From JBJHBY01 sp050485745 (GTDB taxonomy: Bacteria > Pseudomonadota > Gammaproteobacteria > Pseudomonadales > CAMLJR01), in contig JBJHBY010000077.1 of NCBI GenBank assembly GCA_050485745.1, positions 1 to 13,774 of the forward strand: 13,774 nt of DNA, written 5' to 3'. Below, piece after piece: positions 13,176 through 13,774 of this stretch. The notes under the pieces are model-generated. The model was given only the letters and a program-made list of their open reading frames with translations, was not told where the DNA came from and did no database searches. The position numbers and the translations under genes were made by a program. How positions within the stretch are numbered: position 1 is the first letter of the stretch; each line of letters starts with the position of its first letter.

Positions 13176-13601
13176 ATGATCGATTTTACTCTCACCCGTG
13201 AACTGGACCACTCTGCGGATACCGTCTGGAAGCTGCTGGCCGATTTCGGCAACATGGCCTGGGCGCCGGGCCTGGCCCGCGTCGAGGTGGAGGGCAGTGG
13301 CCCCGGCATGGTGCGCCGCATCTTCATGAGTGAAGACATGGCCATCGAGGAGCGCCTGGAAACCCTCGACCACAGCAAGCGCAGCCTGACCTACACCATC
13401 CCCGGCAACAACCCGATGCCGGTGAGTGACTACAACGCCGGGGCGGTGGTGACGGATCTCGGCGGCGGTCGCTGCCGCGTCGACTGGTCTTGCCGCGCCA
13501 CCCCGCTGGAAGGCACCAAGTCCGAAGACGCCGAAGCCATGGTGCGTGGCGCCTACGACATGATGCTGGGCTGGATTGATGAGTATTTGAAGGGGCAGTG
13601 A
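13176..13601 (+). CDS. SRPBCC-fold (START/Bet v 1-like) protein
   Basis: A 141-residue protein of the SRPBCC superfamily, sometimes labelled polyketide cyclase or MxaD-like. It has the typical opening FTLTRELDHSADTVWKLLADFGNMAWAPGL, then VEGSGPGMVRRI and EERLETLDHSKRSLTYTI strands, and a long C-terminal helix (AEAMVRGAYDMMLGWIDEYL). These proteins form a hydrophobic cavity that binds lipids or aromatic compounds; the ligand cannot be predicted. A CAGGAG site lies about 8 bases before the ATG. It follows the MerR gene by 106 bases and may be part of the same regulon, though it seems to have its own promoter. Confidence 0.9.
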   Translation: MIDFTLTRELDHSADTVWKLLADFGNMAWAPGLARVEVEGSGPGMVRRIFMSEDMAIEERLETLDHSKRSLTYTIPGNNPMPVSDYNAGAVVTDLGGGRCRVDWSCRATPLEGTKSEDAEAMVRGAYDMMLGWIDEYLKGQ

Positions 13602-13629
13602 AGAGGGGCTGGACGGGAGACGCTAAACT

Positions 13630-13678
13630 CGTCCGACGTCCGACGTCCGACGTCCGACGTCCGACGTCCGACGTCCGA
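13630..13678. repeat. Heptanucleotide tandem array, unit CGTCCGA
   Basis: Seven perfect head-to-tail copies of CGTCCGA, 28 bases after the SRPBCC stop codon. The unit length and copy number match the array at 8988-9041, but the sequence differs. The remaining 13679-13774 shows no gene and ends in a GTAG-containing motif cut by the window edge. Confidence 0.95.
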
Positions 13679-13774
13679 TTGGCGAGGGCTGGTGGTGAGA
13701 ATGTTGGCCCCATCAGAGCCGGTGCCGAGAAGCGCAGCGCCCCGGCCGTGAACCGCGCAGCCGTAGGCTGGGTT

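Overview
This is a GC-rich (clearly above 60% by eye) chromosomal stretch from a bacterium, most likely a marine or aerobic gammaproteobacterium. The pointers are an E. coli-like tRNA-Ser(GGA) with encoded CCA, a YcbL/GloC-type hydrolase, REP/REPIN-like palindromes with GTAG heads, and the mix of acyl-CoA synthetase, molybdopterin oxidoreductase and MerR/sigma regulators. The species cannot be fixed from the sequence alone. I find no phage, transposase, CRISPR array or defence locus.

Layout. (1) 26-1990, minus strand: a PadR-family regulator, then arsH (organoarsenical/quinone flavoprotein reductase), then a small exported DUF4019 protein. The regulator carries a vicinal Cys pair, and a perfect dyad sits inside its own promoter spacer. 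(2) 2117-3533, minus: a tight TetR regulator-PhzF-like isomerase pair, with a perfect 17-bp palindrome just upstream of the TetR start. (3) 3774-4724, plus: a zinc-dependent homocysteine S-methyltransferase, divergent from the TetR gene. (4) 4767-5134: tRNA-Ser(GGA) on the minus strand with its own promoter and terminator, followed by a second copy of the tRNA 3' end plus terminator 177 bp away. (5) 5350-8850, plus: a molybdopterin/4Fe-4S oxidoreductase broken by one in-frame TAA, a GloC-like metallo-hydrolase with a strong 5'-leader hairpin, and a small three-helix membrane protein. (6) 8871-9041: a REPIN-like pair of inverted palindromes followed by a heptanucleotide tandem array, lying between convergent genes. 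(7) 9043-11946, minus: an AMP-forming acyl-CoA synthetase and, upstream of it, a sigma-70-family factor. (8) 12095-13601, plus: a MerR regulator divergent from the sigma factor, then an SRPBCC-domain protein. A second heptanucleotide array follows at 13630-13678.

How the genes may work together. PadR-arsH looks like a small arsenic-response unit without an efflux pump in view. TetR probably represses itself and the PhzF gene, and perhaps the divergent methyltransferase. The divergent sigma/MerR pair looks like a regulatory switch, and its MerR protein has a sensor region resembling a B12-binding fold without the usual His motif. The most checkable oddities are the single nonsense codon in the molybdoenzyme, the rtT-like tRNA tail repeat, the PadR promoter-operator arrangement, and two independent 7-bp tandem arrays each with seven full copies. 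I do not see a clearly new multi-gene system.
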